Counted from the first letter of the stretch, positions 36,123-45,075 are shown. The stretch is DNA of 64,000 nucleotides from M3007 sp044226205 (GCA_044226205.1 JBGAHL010000027.1:1-64000); one strand, 5' to 3'. The notes: a model not told the origin generated them from the letters alone. A program made the numbers and translations.

Positions 36123-36650
36123 TTAAAAAGCGGCGGCAAATTTAGACAGATTTTCCCGGATGCGCAACAAATACCTTTTTTTGAAAAAATAGTCTGCGAC
36201 TTTGGTCAGGCTCGCGTCGCCCTCGGGGTCGGCGTACGATTCCAAAACAGGTTTTATCGCCTCATCGAGCGACTGCTCCAACTGATCGACGGCCGCAAGG
36301 GTGGCCGTGTAGCGCGAAGCGTCGAAATCCATTTCCAGGTCCATCAACCCTTCGTTGATGTCCATGACTTCCATCAAAAAATCTTGCGGCAAAGCCGTTT
36401 GCTTGCCCTCTTCGCCCAGCAAACCTTTGATTTGCAATACATAACGAATCAGAAGGTCAGGGTTGCTGAGCGTATGATAAGCCTGGTTGTTGAGCGTCGA
36501 TTGTTCCAGCATTTCAGCCTGCTGTGCTTCGTCGGACAGGGTGTGGAAATCGGGGTGAAACTTTTTGCTGTTGAGCAAAAAAGCACGCCGCAACGCCGCC
36601 TGGTCGGGGAAAAAGCCAAGGGGCAAACCGAAAAATTCGAAGTAATTCAT
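36123..36650 (-). CDS. hscB: Fe-S cluster co-chaperone HscB
   Basis: J-domain co-chaperone that delivers the IscU scaffold to HscA for Fe-S cluster transfer. The 175-aa product has an N-terminal J domain with FEFFGLPLGF and the HPD motif in KKFHPDFHTLS (near residue 32). The C-terminal three-helix bundle has INEGLMDLEMDF in the IscU-contact region. Length matches the family. No isc genes are near; it lies 24 nt downstream of rseP on the same strand and just before tRNA-Leu. Confidence 0.93.
   Translation of the reverse strand: MNYFEFFGLPLGFFPDQAALRRAFLLNSKKFHPDFHTLSDEAQQAEMLEQSTLNNQAYHTLSNPDLLIRYVLQIKGLLGEEGKQTALPQDFLMEVMDINEGLMDLEMDFDASRYTATLAAVDQLEQSLDEAIKPVLESYADPEGDASLTKVADYFFKKRYLLRIRENLSKFAAAF
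36137..36167 (-). promoter_or_regulatory. Promoter of tRNA-Leu inside hscB: TTG-N20-TAAATTTG
   Basis: On the minus strand a TTG, exactly 20 nt, then TAAATTTG. It lies within the last codons of hscB and would start transcription ~33 nt upstream of the tRNA. Confidence 0.65.
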
Positions 36651-36674
36651 ACCACCCTTGTTTGACCAAAAACA

Positions 36675-38039
36675 CTATTTGGCGCCGAAAAGATGCGACA
36701 GCCAGTGCCGCCAGATGTCGTTGCCAAGCGCAAAAACCATGAGGGCGAGCAGCAGGAAAAAGCCGATTCCAACCGCTTTTTCCATGACTTTGTCGCTCAC
36801 TTTTCGTCCGGTAACGACTTCCCAGAGGAGGAACATCACATAGCCGCCGTCGAGCGCAGGGATGGGCAACAGGTTCATGAAGGCCAGGATCAGGCTGAGC
36901 TGCGCCGTCATGGCCCAGAAACGTTCCCAGTCCCAGGTAGAGCCGAACATTTTGCCGATGCTGATGAGGCTGCCGAGATTGTCCTTGACGGCGATTTTGC
37001 CTTTAAACATCAAGCCGAAGGCTTTCAACTGGTTGTCGAGGAAGCCCATGCCCATTTTTACGCCGGCGGGGAATGCTTCGAGCAGATCATATTTTTCCCG
37101 TTCAATTTTGTAAAAATAACCTGCCGACTGGGGGAAAGCGCCAATTTTCCCGTCGCTCGTGAGCGTCAGGGAGACATTGACGGTGTCTTTTTCGTCGCGC
37201 AGGACCGTCACGGTAGCCTGCTGGCCTTTATATTTTTCAGCTTGCGGGGCAAACTGATCGTAATACTCGGTGCTTTCGCCATTCAGCGCGATGATGCGGT
37301 CGCCGACTTTCAAGCCTGCCTGTGCGGCGGGTTTGTCGGCGGGCATAGATTCAATGTAAAACGGAATACGCGGCGCCATCAGCATGCCTTTCGGCACCTT
37401 CTGGCTGGTCATTTGCGCAGCGACATCCTGGGGAAGCTGCAACACTTGCTCTTCGCCATTGCGGCGGACGGTCACTGTGCGCACCTCGTTGAGCACGACA
37501 GCCTCCACGAGGTCGGCGGGCTCGACGCGATCGAAGGGCTTGTCGCCGACTTTGAGGATCAGGTCGCCCTGCTGGAAGCCCTGGCGGAGCAGGAGGGAGT
37601 CCATGGCCAGGCCATATTTCAGTTCGGAAGTGGGCACGTAGGCTTTGCCATAGCCCCAGAGCATCATGGCAAAAATGAAAAAGCCGAGCAGGAAGTTGAC
37701 CGTCACGCCGCCGATCATAATGATGAGGCGTTGCCAGGCGGGTTTGGAGCGAAACTCCCAGGGTTGCGCGGGCTGTTTGAGTTGTTCGGTGTCCATGCTC
37801 TCGTCGACCATACCCGAAATTTTGACGTAGCCGCCGAGGGGCAGCCAGCCGATGCCGTACTCGGTTTCGCCGCGTTTGACTTTCCAAAGTGAATTGAAGG
37901 GAGCGGCGTCGAAGAAAAGGTAGAATTTTTCCACCCGGGTTTTGAACCAGCGGGCAGGGAAAAAGTGCCCCATTTCGTGCAGAATAATCAGCAGCGAGAG
38001 GCTGAGCAGAAATTGCGATATGGTGATAAGCGTATCCAT
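36675..38039 (-). CDS. rseP: Site-2 intramembrane zinc protease RseP
   Basis: Inner-membrane metalloprotease that cleaves transmembrane regulators such as anti-sigma factors. The 454-aa product has the zinc motif HEMGH at residues 21-25 in the first membrane helix. Two PDZ domains follow (about 130-210 with GFQQGDLILKVGD, and ~225-310 with AGLKVGDRIIALNG). The third zinc ligand Asp is in NLLPIPALDGGYV near residue 400. hscB lies 24 nt downstream. Substrates cannot be inferred from the context. Confidence 0.96.
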   Translation of the reverse strand: MDTLITISQFLLSLSLLIILHEMGHFFPARWFKTRVEKFYLFFDAAPFNSLWKVKRGETEYGIGWLPLGGYVKISGMVDESMDTEQLKQPAQPWEFRSKPAWQRLIIMIGGVTVNFLLGFFIFAMMLWGYGKAYVPTSELKYGLAMDSLLLRQGFQQGDLILKVGDKPFDRVEPADLVEAVVLNEVRTVTVRRNGEEQVLQLPQDVAAQMTSQKVPKGMLMAPRIPFYIESMPADKPAAQAGLKVGDRIIALNGESTEYYDQFAPQAEKYKGQQATVTVLRDEKDTVNVSLTLTSDGKIGAFPQSAGYFYKIEREKYDLLEAFPAGVKMGMGFLDNQLKAFGLMFKGKIAVKDNLGSLISIGKMFGSTWDWERFWAMTAQLSLILAFMNLLPIPALDGGYVMFLLWEVVTGRKVSDKVMEKAVGIGFFLLLALMVFALGNDIWRHWLSHLFGAK

Positions 38040-38159
38040 TCAAAAAATTTACGGAATTAAGGGATGTTCCCGGCAAAACAAACGAGGACTTCCGAAGTTG
38101 CGGGCAAAGCTACGGAAGTCCCCGATGGCAAGAGCAAACTCTTGGACGAAAGTCGTTGT

Positions 38160-39080
38160 TCAGGCGCCAATTTCGCGGTAGCGCTGGGTATTGGCCGGGT
38201 CAATTTTTGTCATAATTTGTATAACCCGCTCTTTCTGGGGCTTGGCGCCGACCTTCCACATTTCGATCAGTTCGTCGCGTTTGCAGGTGGCAAACATCTG
38301 CACGATCATGGAATTGAAGTACGCAATGCTCACTTTTTCCACTTCGTCGAGCGACTGGAGGATGGCCGCCTTGCCCTGGTTGATGTCCGTGGTGAACATA
38401 TCCAGACCTTTGCGGTGATAAGTGTACATGGCGTTGCGGAAGGGTTTGACGCGGGGGTTGAGCAGGTTTTCCATGATCCAGTAGCGATTGCGGTTTTTAC
38501 CGCCGTCGCCCGGGCGCCAGCCCGGCGTCTTGTTGGAAGTGGAGTTCTGGATATTGGTGACGAGTTGTTGCGCCGTCAGAAAATAGGGGTCGCCGCCGAG
38601 CGGCGAGAAGGAATCGTAGTCCATGCCGATAATGAGGTAGGCATAGTAAGCAAAAAGCGCCGGAAGATTCTGGTTTTCAGAGCCGTCTTTCAGAAATTCG
38701 ATCGGCTGGTTTTGCTCGTAACTGAACACCACATCCTTGTCGAGGTGCGACAGCAAGGGCGTTTCATAACCGCTTCCGTACACCGGCCGCACAGCTTGTA
38801 CGGCCAGTTCAGCCTCGAACGTGTTGTTGTCCTGCTCGGTTTTGATGGTCATGATGAAATTGCACTTGATGCGTTCTTCGGGCTCGAAGGCATCCTCGGT
38901 CCACTTGGTATTGTTGAGAAAATCGCGGAGCGAGACTTCCAGTTGATCGAACACCTTGCGGTCGGTGCGCTGGATTTGCGGCGTATTGATACGAACGGTG
39001 CAATTCAGTTCGCTCTGGGCCTGCACGGTTGCAGCCGACAGTACGAGAAAGGCTATGGTGCAAATACGGGACAACGTCAT
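38160..39080 (-). CDS. porD: Type IX secretion protein PorD (DUF4835)
   Basis: A 306-aa exported protein of the DUF4835/PorD family, genetically linked to the T9SS in Bacteroidota. Signal peptide MTLSRICTIAFLVLSAATVQAQ, then ELNCTVRINTPQIQRTDRKVFDQLE, the family opening. The conserved LPALFAYYAYLIIGMDYDSFSPLGG and the ending IMTKIDPANTQRY are also present. The order porD-coaBC-rpoZ-bamD, all on one strand, is the standard one in this phylum as I recall it. Its exact molecular role is not known. Confidence 0.9.
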   Translation of the reverse strand: MTLSRICTIAFLVLSAATVQAQSELNCTVRINTPQIQRTDRKVFDQLEVSLRDFLNNTKWTEDAFEPEERIKCNFIMTIKTEQDNNTFEAELAVQAVRPVYGSGYETPLLSHLDKDVVFSYEQNQPIEFLKDGSENQNLPALFAYYAYLIIGMDYDSFSPLGGDPYFLTAQQLVTNIQNSTSNKTPGWRPGDGGKNRNRYWIMENLLNPRVKPFRNAMYTYHRKGLDMFTTDINQGKAAILQSLDEVEKVSIAYFNSMIVQMFATCKRDELIEMWKVGAKPQKERVIQIMTKIDPANTQRYREIGA

Positions 39081-39137
39081 AATCGAGACAGTTGAAAAAA
39101 GTATGGGTAAAAGTACGCGGCTATTGACGCACGAAAG

Positions 39138-40337
39138 TCACGCGAGGTTGGATGCGCGGATAATTTCTGCCACAATATCTGCGGCGACGGCCGTTTTGCT
39201 TTTCAAATCGAAGTCGGTTTGCGAGCCATCGCGGCGTAAAATGGTAATCTTGTTGGTATCGAAACCTATGCCTGCCCCTGCGTCGCGCAGTGAATTCAGC
39301 ACGATAAAATCCAGGTTCTTTTTCGCGAGTTTTTCCCGGGCATGGGCGATTTCGTCGTTGGTTTCCAGTGCGAACCCGACCAAAATTTGCCCCTCCTTTT
39401 TGTCGCGCCCGAGGGACGCGGCGATATCGACCGTTTTGGCCAGTTCGAGGGTCAAATCGTCGTTTTTCTTCTTGATTTTGGTCTCCGAATACGTCCTGGG
39501 CTTGTAATCAGCCACCGCCGCGGCCAGCACCGCAATATCGCATTGCGGGAAAGCCGCCGTGCAGGCATGGTACATATCGCTTGCAGAAACGACCTGTTCG
39601 ACATGAACTCCCGGGTGTGTCGGGCGGAGGTGGGTGGGGCCGAGCACGAGGGTAACGGAAGCGCCCTGGCGGGCCAGTTCCTCGGCCAGCGCGATGCCCA
39701 TTTTGCCGGTCGAGCTGTTGCCGATGAAACGAACTGGATCGAGCGGTTCGTGGGTAGGGCCGGCGGTGACCAGCGCTTTTTTACCGGCCAGAGGGAGCGT
39801 TTCGCCGGTATGGCCGGCCAGGGCGCCATCCACAAAGGCCACGATTTCTTCGGGTTCCGCCATGCGGCCGTCGCCGACGAGGCCGCTGGCCAGTTCGCCG
39901 TGACCGACGGGAATCACCCGCACGCCATGCGCCTGCAAACGTTGCAGGTTGGACAGCGTAGCAGGATGCCGCCACATGTCGAGATCCATGGCGGGGGCGA
40001 CGAACACCGGGCAGCGGGCGGACAGATAAACAGCGCTTAACAAGTTGTCACACAGACCATTGGCCAGTTTGGCAAGACTGTTGGCTGTTGCCGGCGCAAT
40101 GACGATCGCATCGGCCCAAAGCCCGAGCTCGACATGGTTGTTCCAGCCCGATCCGGAGCGCAGCTCGGTCAGTACCTCGTTTTTGGAGAGGGTGGAAAGT
40201 GTAAGCGGGGAAATAAAATCGGTAGCCGCTTCGGTTATCAGCACCCGCACTTCGTCGCCTCGTTTGATCCAAAGGCGCGTTAGCAGGGCGGCTTTGTAGG
40301 CCGCGATGGAGCCGCTGACACCGAGAATAATCTTCAT
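39138..40337 (-). CDS. coaBC: Bifunctional phosphopantothenoylcysteine decarboxylase/synthase
   Basis: Coenzyme A enzyme that joins Cys to phosphopantothenate and decarboxylates the product. The N-terminal flavoprotein CoaC domain has GSGWNNHVELGLWADA (with its active-site His), APATANSLAKLA and PAMDLDM. The C-terminal CoaB domain starts at ALVTAGPTHEPLDPVRFI and has NSSTGKMG. The substrate-binding flap reads GELASGLVGDGRMAEP, with Ser where the E. coli-type enzyme has the reducing Cys; I recall this as common in Bacteroidota. The 399-aa length is normal. It ends 57 nt before porD begins and starts 3 nt after the rpoZ stop. Confidence 0.96.
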   Translation of the reverse strand: MKIILGVSGSIAAYKAALLTRLWIKRGDEVRVLITEAATDFISPLTLSTLSKNEVLTELRSGSGWNNHVELGLWADAIVIAPATANSLAKLANGLCDNLLSAVYLSARCPVFVAPAMDLDMWRHPATLSNLQRLQAHGVRVIPVGHGELASGLVGDGRMAEPEEIVAFVDGALAGHTGETLPLAGKKALVTAGPTHEPLDPVRFIGNSSTGKMGIALAEELARQGASVTLVLGPTHLRPTHPGVHVEQVVSASDMYHACTAAFPQCDIAVLAAAVADYKPRTYSETKIKKKNDDLTLELAKTVDIAASLGRDKKEGQILVGFALETNDEIAHAREKLAKKNLDFIVLNSLRDAGAGIGFDTNKITILRRDGSQTDFDLKSKTAVAADIVAEIIRASNLA

Positions 40338-40340
40338 GTA

Positions 40341-40673
40341 TTACTTGTCGTCTTCGATGACGCGCCATTGCATATCGCCCGTCAGAAATTCATGGGTGGC
40401 GATGATGGCGGTATTGGGCAGGCGTTCGTAGAACTTGGAGATTTCGATTTGCTCCTTGTTTTCCTGAACTTCTTCGATGGTGTCGGAGCTGACGGCGAAT
40501 TCTTCCAGTTTGCGCTGAATTTCCCATTTCAGATCGCTGGAGATCTGGCGGGCGCGTTTGCTGACAATGACGATGCTTTCGTAGATGTTACCGGTTTTGT
40601 CGACGAGTTCGAGCACGTCGCGGGGTTGAACATTGGCGTCGAGGCCCTGGGCCTTGCTTTTGATGTCGCTCAT
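40341..40673 (-). CDS. rpoZ: RNA polymerase subunit omega (Bacteroidota type)
   Basis: A 110-aa protein of the Bacteroidota omega family, which stabilises RNA polymerase assembly. Omega-like core: NIYESIVIVSKRARQISSD and LKWEIQRKLEEFA. A family-specific C-terminal extension ends EFLTGDMQWRVIEDD. It lacks the canonical N-terminal ARVTVED of proteobacterial omega, as is usual for this phylum. The neighbours bamD and coaBC support the assignment, and it overlaps neither. Confidence 0.88.
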   Translation of the reverse strand: MSDIKSKAQGLDANVQPRDVLELVDKTGNIYESIVIVSKRARQISSDLKWEIQRKLEEFAVSSDTIEEVQENKEQIEISKFYERLPNTAIIATHEFLTGDMQWRVIEDDK

Positions 40674-40712
40674 GTATGATGTTATGCGTTTGAATGTAAA
40701 TGGAGAATGGAA

Positions 40713-41534
40713 TCAGGTGGTTTTCAAGCGCTTGCGCAGCTCTGCTACCTGGACTTCCGCATCCTTGCGGATTTGTTTGACTTCTTTGACGTCCGTGCTT
40801 TGCGGGTATTTTTCAAGGAAAGCATCGCAACGGGCAATGGTTTCCGTGTAACGTTCGAGTTTTTTGTCCAACACGCTGTTCTGGCTGAGCAGGAAATCCG
40901 ATTTGACGATCAGAAAGCGCACACGTTCGGCTTCGGGGCTTTCGGGGTACTCTTTCAAAAGGTTGTCAAACGAAATAACTGCGGCCTGGTATTGTTTGGT
41001 GTTGTAATAAAGTTGGCCCTCGGCGAAGGCTTTTTGTTCCAGTTTGCGGCGGCATTCGTCGATGAGCTGGTTGCATTCGGGCACCCGTTTGCTTTGAGGA
41101 AACAGGTTGACGAAAGACTGAAACTCTTCAACGGCCGTGACCGTCGGGCCCTGATCGAGCCTGAAAGACGGCGACTGCTGGTAATTGGAATATGCCGACA
41201 TGAAAGCCGCCTCTTCCCTGAAAGGAGAATTGATGTAGGAATTGGAAAAACTTTTAAAGTAGTAAGCCGACAATACGAACTGCTTGGTGTGGTAATGGGC
41301 ATAAGCGTACTGGAAATACGCTTTTTCCGCCTTGTCTTTCCCTTTGATCTGGTTCATCACCAGATCGAACAGCGTGATGGCGCGCTGATAATCTTCCTTT
41401 TCGTAGTATTCGAAAGCTTTTTCAAGGATGAGGTCGGGGTTGCCGCTTGTGCGGACCAGTTCGAACTTGCTTTTACAGGCGCTTACCGCTCCCAAAAGGG
41501 CCAAAAACAGGAGCCAGGCAAATGTTTTTTTCAT
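40713..41534 (-). CDS. bamD: Outer membrane assembly lipoprotein BamD
   Basis: Lipoprotein of the BAM complex that folds beta-barrels into the outer membrane. The 273-aa product has a lipobox (LGAVSAC, Cys at residue 20) and five TPR-like units (ILEKAFEYYEKEDYQRAITLFD, YFQYAYAHYHTKQFVLSAYYF, TAVEEFQSFVNLFPQSKRV and others), the BamD architecture. It leads the run to rpoZ, coaBC and porD. A TACCTTTG -7 box at 41542-41549 lies 8 nt before the ATG, so the mRNA may have almost no leader. Confidence 0.93.
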   Translation of the reverse strand: MKKTFAWLLFLALLGAVSACKSKFELVRTSGNPDLILEKAFEYYEKEDYQRAITLFDLVMNQIKGKDKAEKAYFQYAYAHYHTKQFVLSAYYFKSFSNSYINSPFREEAAFMSAYSNYQQSPSFRLDQGPTVTAVEEFQSFVNLFPQSKRVPECNQLIDECRRKLEQKAFAEGQLYYNTKQYQAAVISFDNLLKEYPESPEAERVRFLIVKSDFLLSQNSVLDKKLERYTETIARCDAFLEKYPQSTDVKEVKQIRKDAEVQVAELRKRLKTT

Positions 41535-41541
41535 AGGGGTG

Positions 41542-41549
41542 CAAAGGTA
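41542..41549 (-). promoter_or_regulatory. -7 box (TACCTTTG) for the bamD operon
   Basis: CAAAGGTA on the plus strand reads TACCTTTG toward bamD. No TTG is found at the 20-nt spacing. Confidence 0.45.
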
Positions 41550-41743
41550 TGATTTTTAGTCAAAAAATGGGTAATAGCGCCAAAGATGGCGTTAATGTTT
41601 GGCAAAACGCCCTGCGTCGTCAGAACGTGGCGCAAAAAGCTAAATTAATTTTTGATCCGCCCCGACAATTTAAACCCTTCGGCCCTTCACTGCGTTTTGG
41701 CCTAAAAGCCGACCTTTGCACGCAGAAAACGTTCCCTGCAAGT

Positions 41744-42703
41744 ATGGAAGTCCTGACCAAACACACCACCCAGGCTGAGTTGGAAGCCGAATTTCAGCAA
41801 AAAATCGACGCGGAAGTACGCATCGAGCCCAAAGACTGGATGCCCGAGGCCTACCGCCGTACCCTTGTCCGTCAAATCGGCCAACATGCGCACTCCGAAA
41901 TCGTGGGCATGCTGCCCGAGGGCAACTGGATCACCCGCGCCCCTTCGCTCAAACGCAAATCCATCCTGCTCGCCAAGGTGCAGGACGAGGCCGGCCACGG
42001 GCTTTATTTGTACTCGGCCGCCGAAACCCTCGGTGTTGGCCGCGACGAGATGCTGGAAGAACTGCATACCGGCAAAGCCAAATATTCCTCCATTTTCAAC
42101 TACCCTACCCTCAACTGGGCCGACATCGGCGCCATCGGCTGGCTGGTCGACGGGGCAGCCATCCTCAACCAGATCCCGATCTGCCGCTGCTCCTACGGCC
42201 CCTACGCCCGCGCCATGGTGCGGATCTGCAAGGAAGAAAGTTTTCACCAGCGCCAGGGCTTCGAAATCCTGCTCACCCTGTCGCAGGGTTCGCCGGAACA
42301 ACGCGCCATGGCGCAAGACGCGATCAACCGCTGGTACTGGCCGTCCGTCATGATGTTCGGGCCGTCCGATGCCGATTCGACCCATTCCGCACAAAGCATG
42401 GCCTGGAAAATCAAACGCTTTTCCAACGACGAACTGCGCCAGCGCTTCGTCGACATGATCGCCGAACAGGTGAAAGTGCTGGGCCTGCAGATTCCCGACC
42501 CTGACCTGCGCTGGAACGAAGAACGCGGCCACTACGACTTCGGCCCCATCAACTGGGACGAATTCTGGAACGTCGTCAATGGCAACGGCCCCTGCAACCG
42601 TCAGCGCCTGCACGCCCGGGTCAAAGCCTGGGAAGACGGCGCCTGGGTGCGCGACGCCGCCCTGGCTTACGCGGAGAAAAAAGCAAGCCGCGCAAACGGC
42701 TGA
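41744..42703 (+). CDS. paaA: Phenylacetyl-CoA epoxidase subunit PaaA
   Basis: Catalytic di-iron subunit of ring-1,2-phenylacetyl-CoA epoxidase, which starts aerobic phenylacetate breakdown. The 319-aa ferritin-like protein has both iron-binding clusters: KVQDEAGHGLYLYSAAE (ExxH type) and ICKEESFHQRQGFEILL (EExxH). It also carries YPTLNWADIGAIGWLVDGAA, typical of PaaA. Subunits PaaB, C and D are not in the window. A PaaE-like reductase is at 57836, 15 kb away. The ATG at 41744 matches the family start; longer frames from 41549 are unsupported. Confidence 0.93.
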   Translation: MEVLTKHTTQAELEAEFQQKIDAEVRIEPKDWMPEAYRRTLVRQIGQHAHSEIVGMLPEGNWITRAPSLKRKSILLAKVQDEAGHGLYLYSAAETLGVGRDEMLEELHTGKAKYSSIFNYPTLNWADIGAIGWLVDGAAILNQIPICRCSYGPYARAMVRICKEESFHQRQGFEILLTLSQGSPEQRAMAQDAINRWYWPSVMMFGPSDADSTHSAQSMAWKIKRFSNDELRQRFVDMIAEQVKVLGLQIPDPDLRWNEERGHYDFGPINWDEFWNVVNGNGPCNRQRLHARVKAWEDGAWVRDAALAYAEKKASRANG

Positions 42704-42704
42704 T

Positions 42705-43721
42705 TTATTTCATTTTACGATAAAAAAGCGGGCGTGAATAAAGGTAGTTGCCATCGCCGTCCAACTGGTGCATGAGCGGGCAGACTGCCACGGGCCGTAT
42801 GATCAATTGTTTGCGGCGATCGTCCCAATACCAGTCCTGCACAATGCCAAGGCGCAGATAATCTGCGTTCATTTCGACACGGGAAATCCGGACAAACTCC
42901 TCGTAGGTTTCCGGATCGAAGGTCACGATCGTATCGACAATCTGGTACATGTTTTCGCGGTCGTCGCCCACGACCGGTTGCGACCAGTTTTTACCGCTGA
43001 ATATTTCAACGCCCGCATCTTTTCGAACCCTGTCGAGGAACACCTGCAAAAAAGGGCTGGCCGGCTGTTTCAAAGGCGTCATGTCGCCCAGTTCGACCAC
43101 GACGTTCTGCACGCCTATCCGACGGGCCCAGACGACGGCCGGGTCGGAAAGTGTCGGCACGGGCGCTGTTGGCGCAGGTACGGGCATCCAGAACAACACT
43201 TTGCCATCGTTTTTGGCCAGGCCCAGCGCGAGTGTTTGCAGGCCGAATTCCGCCGTTTTTTCGCGGTAATACAGCCGTTGGCGCACATGTACCCGTCCGC
43301 AATCGTCGGGCGTCAGGAACCTGCGAATGATCGGGACAGGGTCCTGAAAAGTTAGCGGATCGAAAGTGGTGACGGTGTCCAGATAGTACAGTCTGGCTTG
43401 CAATTGTTCCGGCGTCAGCCTGTTTTTCAAGTCGGTGTCGTCGAATACGGCCTGGCCGGGCCGCTGCGCCTGTTCGAGCAGAATGCCGCCAAGGGTAAGC
43501 GGGTCGGAATACAGTTGTTCGGGTTGGGCGGTCATATTTTTCAGGAACATGACCGGGGAAAAACCGCGTCCGCCACCTGGCTCAGGGGTGGCGTCGGGTC
43601 GCAATACAAATTCGGTTTCAGCGACCCAGACAACATCGGGATCGGCCAGTATTTTGTCAATTTGGGCAAACGAAGGGCCCGCAATCGCCGTGAAAAGGCT
43701 TGCAAACAGGATTTTTTTCAT
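42705..43721 (-). CDS. Double GldN-like exported protein, copy 1
   Basis: A 338-aa protein with a signal peptide (MKKILFASLFTAIAGPSFAQ) and two GldN-like halves. Half 1 has DPDVVW at 27-32, DTVTTFDPLTF at 115-125 and YYREKTAEFGLQTLALGLA at 151-169, ending LFWMPV. Half 2 repeats the plan: DPAVVWARR at 193, DTIVTFDPETY at 263, DWYWDDRRKQLIIRPVAVCPL at 296, and LFYRK at the end. GldN/PorN is a periplasmic T9SS ring component with a WYFDKRQ-like block near its end; half 2 fits that well and half 1 is more diverged. It is not in a gldKLMN operon. The next gene upstream on this strand is its paralogue. Confidence 0.65.
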   Translation of the reverse strand: MKKILFASLFTAIAGPSFAQIDKILADPDVVWVAETEFVLRPDATPEPGGGRGFSPVMFLKNMTAQPEQLYSDPLTLGGILLEQAQRPGQAVFDDTDLKNRLTPEQLQARLYYLDTVTTFDPLTFQDPVPIIRRFLTPDDCGRVHVRQRLYYREKTAEFGLQTLALGLAKNDGKVLFWMPVPAPTAPVPTLSDPAVVWARRIGVQNVVVELGDMTPLKQPASPFLQVFLDRVRKDAGVEIFSGKNWSQPVVGDDRENMYQIVDTIVTFDPETYEEFVRISRVEMNADYLRLGIVQDWYWDDRRKQLIIRPVAVCPLMHQLDGDGNYLYSRPLFYRKMK

Positions 43722-43819
43722 GATTCGGGAAATGATTTGGACAAGACAACGGAAAACTCGCGCAACAGCTTGACCTGCCGGTGTTTTTTAATTTCAGCAG
43801 CGCAAATCTCTACCGTGCA

Positions 43820-44860
43820 TCAGCCTTTGCATTTGCGGTAAAAAAGCGGACGGAGATACAGGAATTCGCCCTCCGTGCTAAACATATCGAGCAAGGGCGC
43901 CACGGCAACCAGTCGCGTGTACAATTGTTTGGTCCGATTATCCCAGTACCAGTCTTCCACCAGCCGGAGCCGATGCACCTGGTCGGGATTCAATTCAAAT
44001 TTCACGGCTTTTTCAGTGCCTTCATAGCTATTCAAATCGAATACCATGACGGTATCGACATGGCTGAAAATCCATTCCCGATCGTCGAGCGACAGCGGTT
44101 TCCATTCGAGGTTGAGCACTTCCACCGCAGAGCGGTTGCGCACTGTATTCAAAAAACCGGGCATCAGGGCAAAGTCCTGTTTTTGTATTGTTGGCACAGC
44201 CTTGATTTCGGGGGCTGCCGCCCGGGTAATGATCCGCCGGGCCCAGGTGACGGAAGCCTGATCGAGCCGTGGCAAGCGAGGGGCTTGTTTTTGCGCAGAT
44301 TCCGGGACGTTCCACCAGAAAAGCGTGCGGCCATCGGGCAAGGTCGGGCCGAGCGAGAGCGTGAGCAGCCCGAAATCGGCGTTTTTTTCGCGGTAAAAAA
44401 GCAATTGGCGGACCCGCAGCAAGGGGCATTCGTCGGCCCCTGTGATTTGCACAAAAACATAAGGATCAGCAGGCCTTTCGGGCGCTTCAGGGTCGAAGGA
44501 AAATTCGGCCGTATCGCGTCTGACAAGCAGCCGGTCCAGATCGGCCGGCGACAGGCGCCTGGTCGGGTCGTTCGCATCAAAAACGGGCTGGCTGCCCTCC
44601 CAGGCCAGGTTAAAAAGATAACCGGTAAGTCCTTGCGGTTGCTCCAGCAGGGAGTCAGGCGAGCCCGTGTGCATCGTTTTAAGGACAATGCTTTGGTTAA
44701 TGGAATCCGGATTTTCCCAGTCGGCCGGCTCTTCCGGCGTGATGAGGAGTTCTATTTCAGCCGCCCAGACCACCTGCGGGTCGGAAAGGATTTTGGGGTA
44801 CTGAGCCAGGCAGTAAAGGGCAGACAGGAGAAGCGCGAACGACAGGAGCAGTTTTTTCAT
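43820..44860 (-). CDS. Double GldN-like exported protein, copy 2
   Basis: Paralogue of the adjacent downstream protein: 346 aa, signal peptide MKKLLLSFALLLSALYCLAQ, then DPQVVWAAEIELLI (27-40) in half 1 with LLFYREKNADFGLLTLSLG and TLFWWNVP. Half 2 has ASVTWARRI, HVDTVMVFDLNSYEG, RLVEDWYWDNRTKQLYTRLVAVAPLL and a C-terminal LFYRKCK. The two copies share architecture and motifs from start to end. They lie head to tail, ~100 nt apart, and are probably cotranscribed. Function unknown; a role beside GldM/GldN or in a T9SS variant is inferred from similarity only. Confidence 0.65.
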   Translation of the reverse strand: MKKLLLSFALLLSALYCLAQYPKILSDPQVVWAAEIELLITPEEPADWENPDSINQSIVLKTMHTGSPDSLLEQPQGLTGYLFNLAWEGSQPVFDANDPTRRLSPADLDRLLVRRDTAEFSFDPEAPERPADPYVFVQITGADECPLLRVRQLLFYREKNADFGLLTLSLGPTLPDGRTLFWWNVPESAQKQAPRLPRLDQASVTWARRIITRAAAPEIKAVPTIQKQDFALMPGFLNTVRNRSAVEVLNLEWKPLSLDDREWIFSHVDTVMVFDLNSYEGTEKAVKFELNPDQVHRLRLVEDWYWDNRTKQLYTRLVAVAPLLDMFSTEGEFLYLRPLFYRKCKG

Positions 44861-45075
44861 TCAGTAAAATTAACCTGACATACTCAAGAGAAGTATGATG
44901 ATCGCCTGAATTTTGACCCGAAAACCTGTACTTTTGCGGCGCTTTTCGTAAGATAAAGCCAGGCGCGGTCAAATATCAAGTTATTTCCCTCCTGATTCTT
45001 TCATGCTCACCAAGGACGGACAGCCCGCGCAGTTTTATACCACGACCGACTGTTTTTCCTGTAAATCAAGTCGTT

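Noticed and set aside
43781..44878. 365-residue ORF opposite GldN-like copy 2
   Set aside because: Its opposite-strand gene has a signal peptide and conserved repeats; this frame has none.
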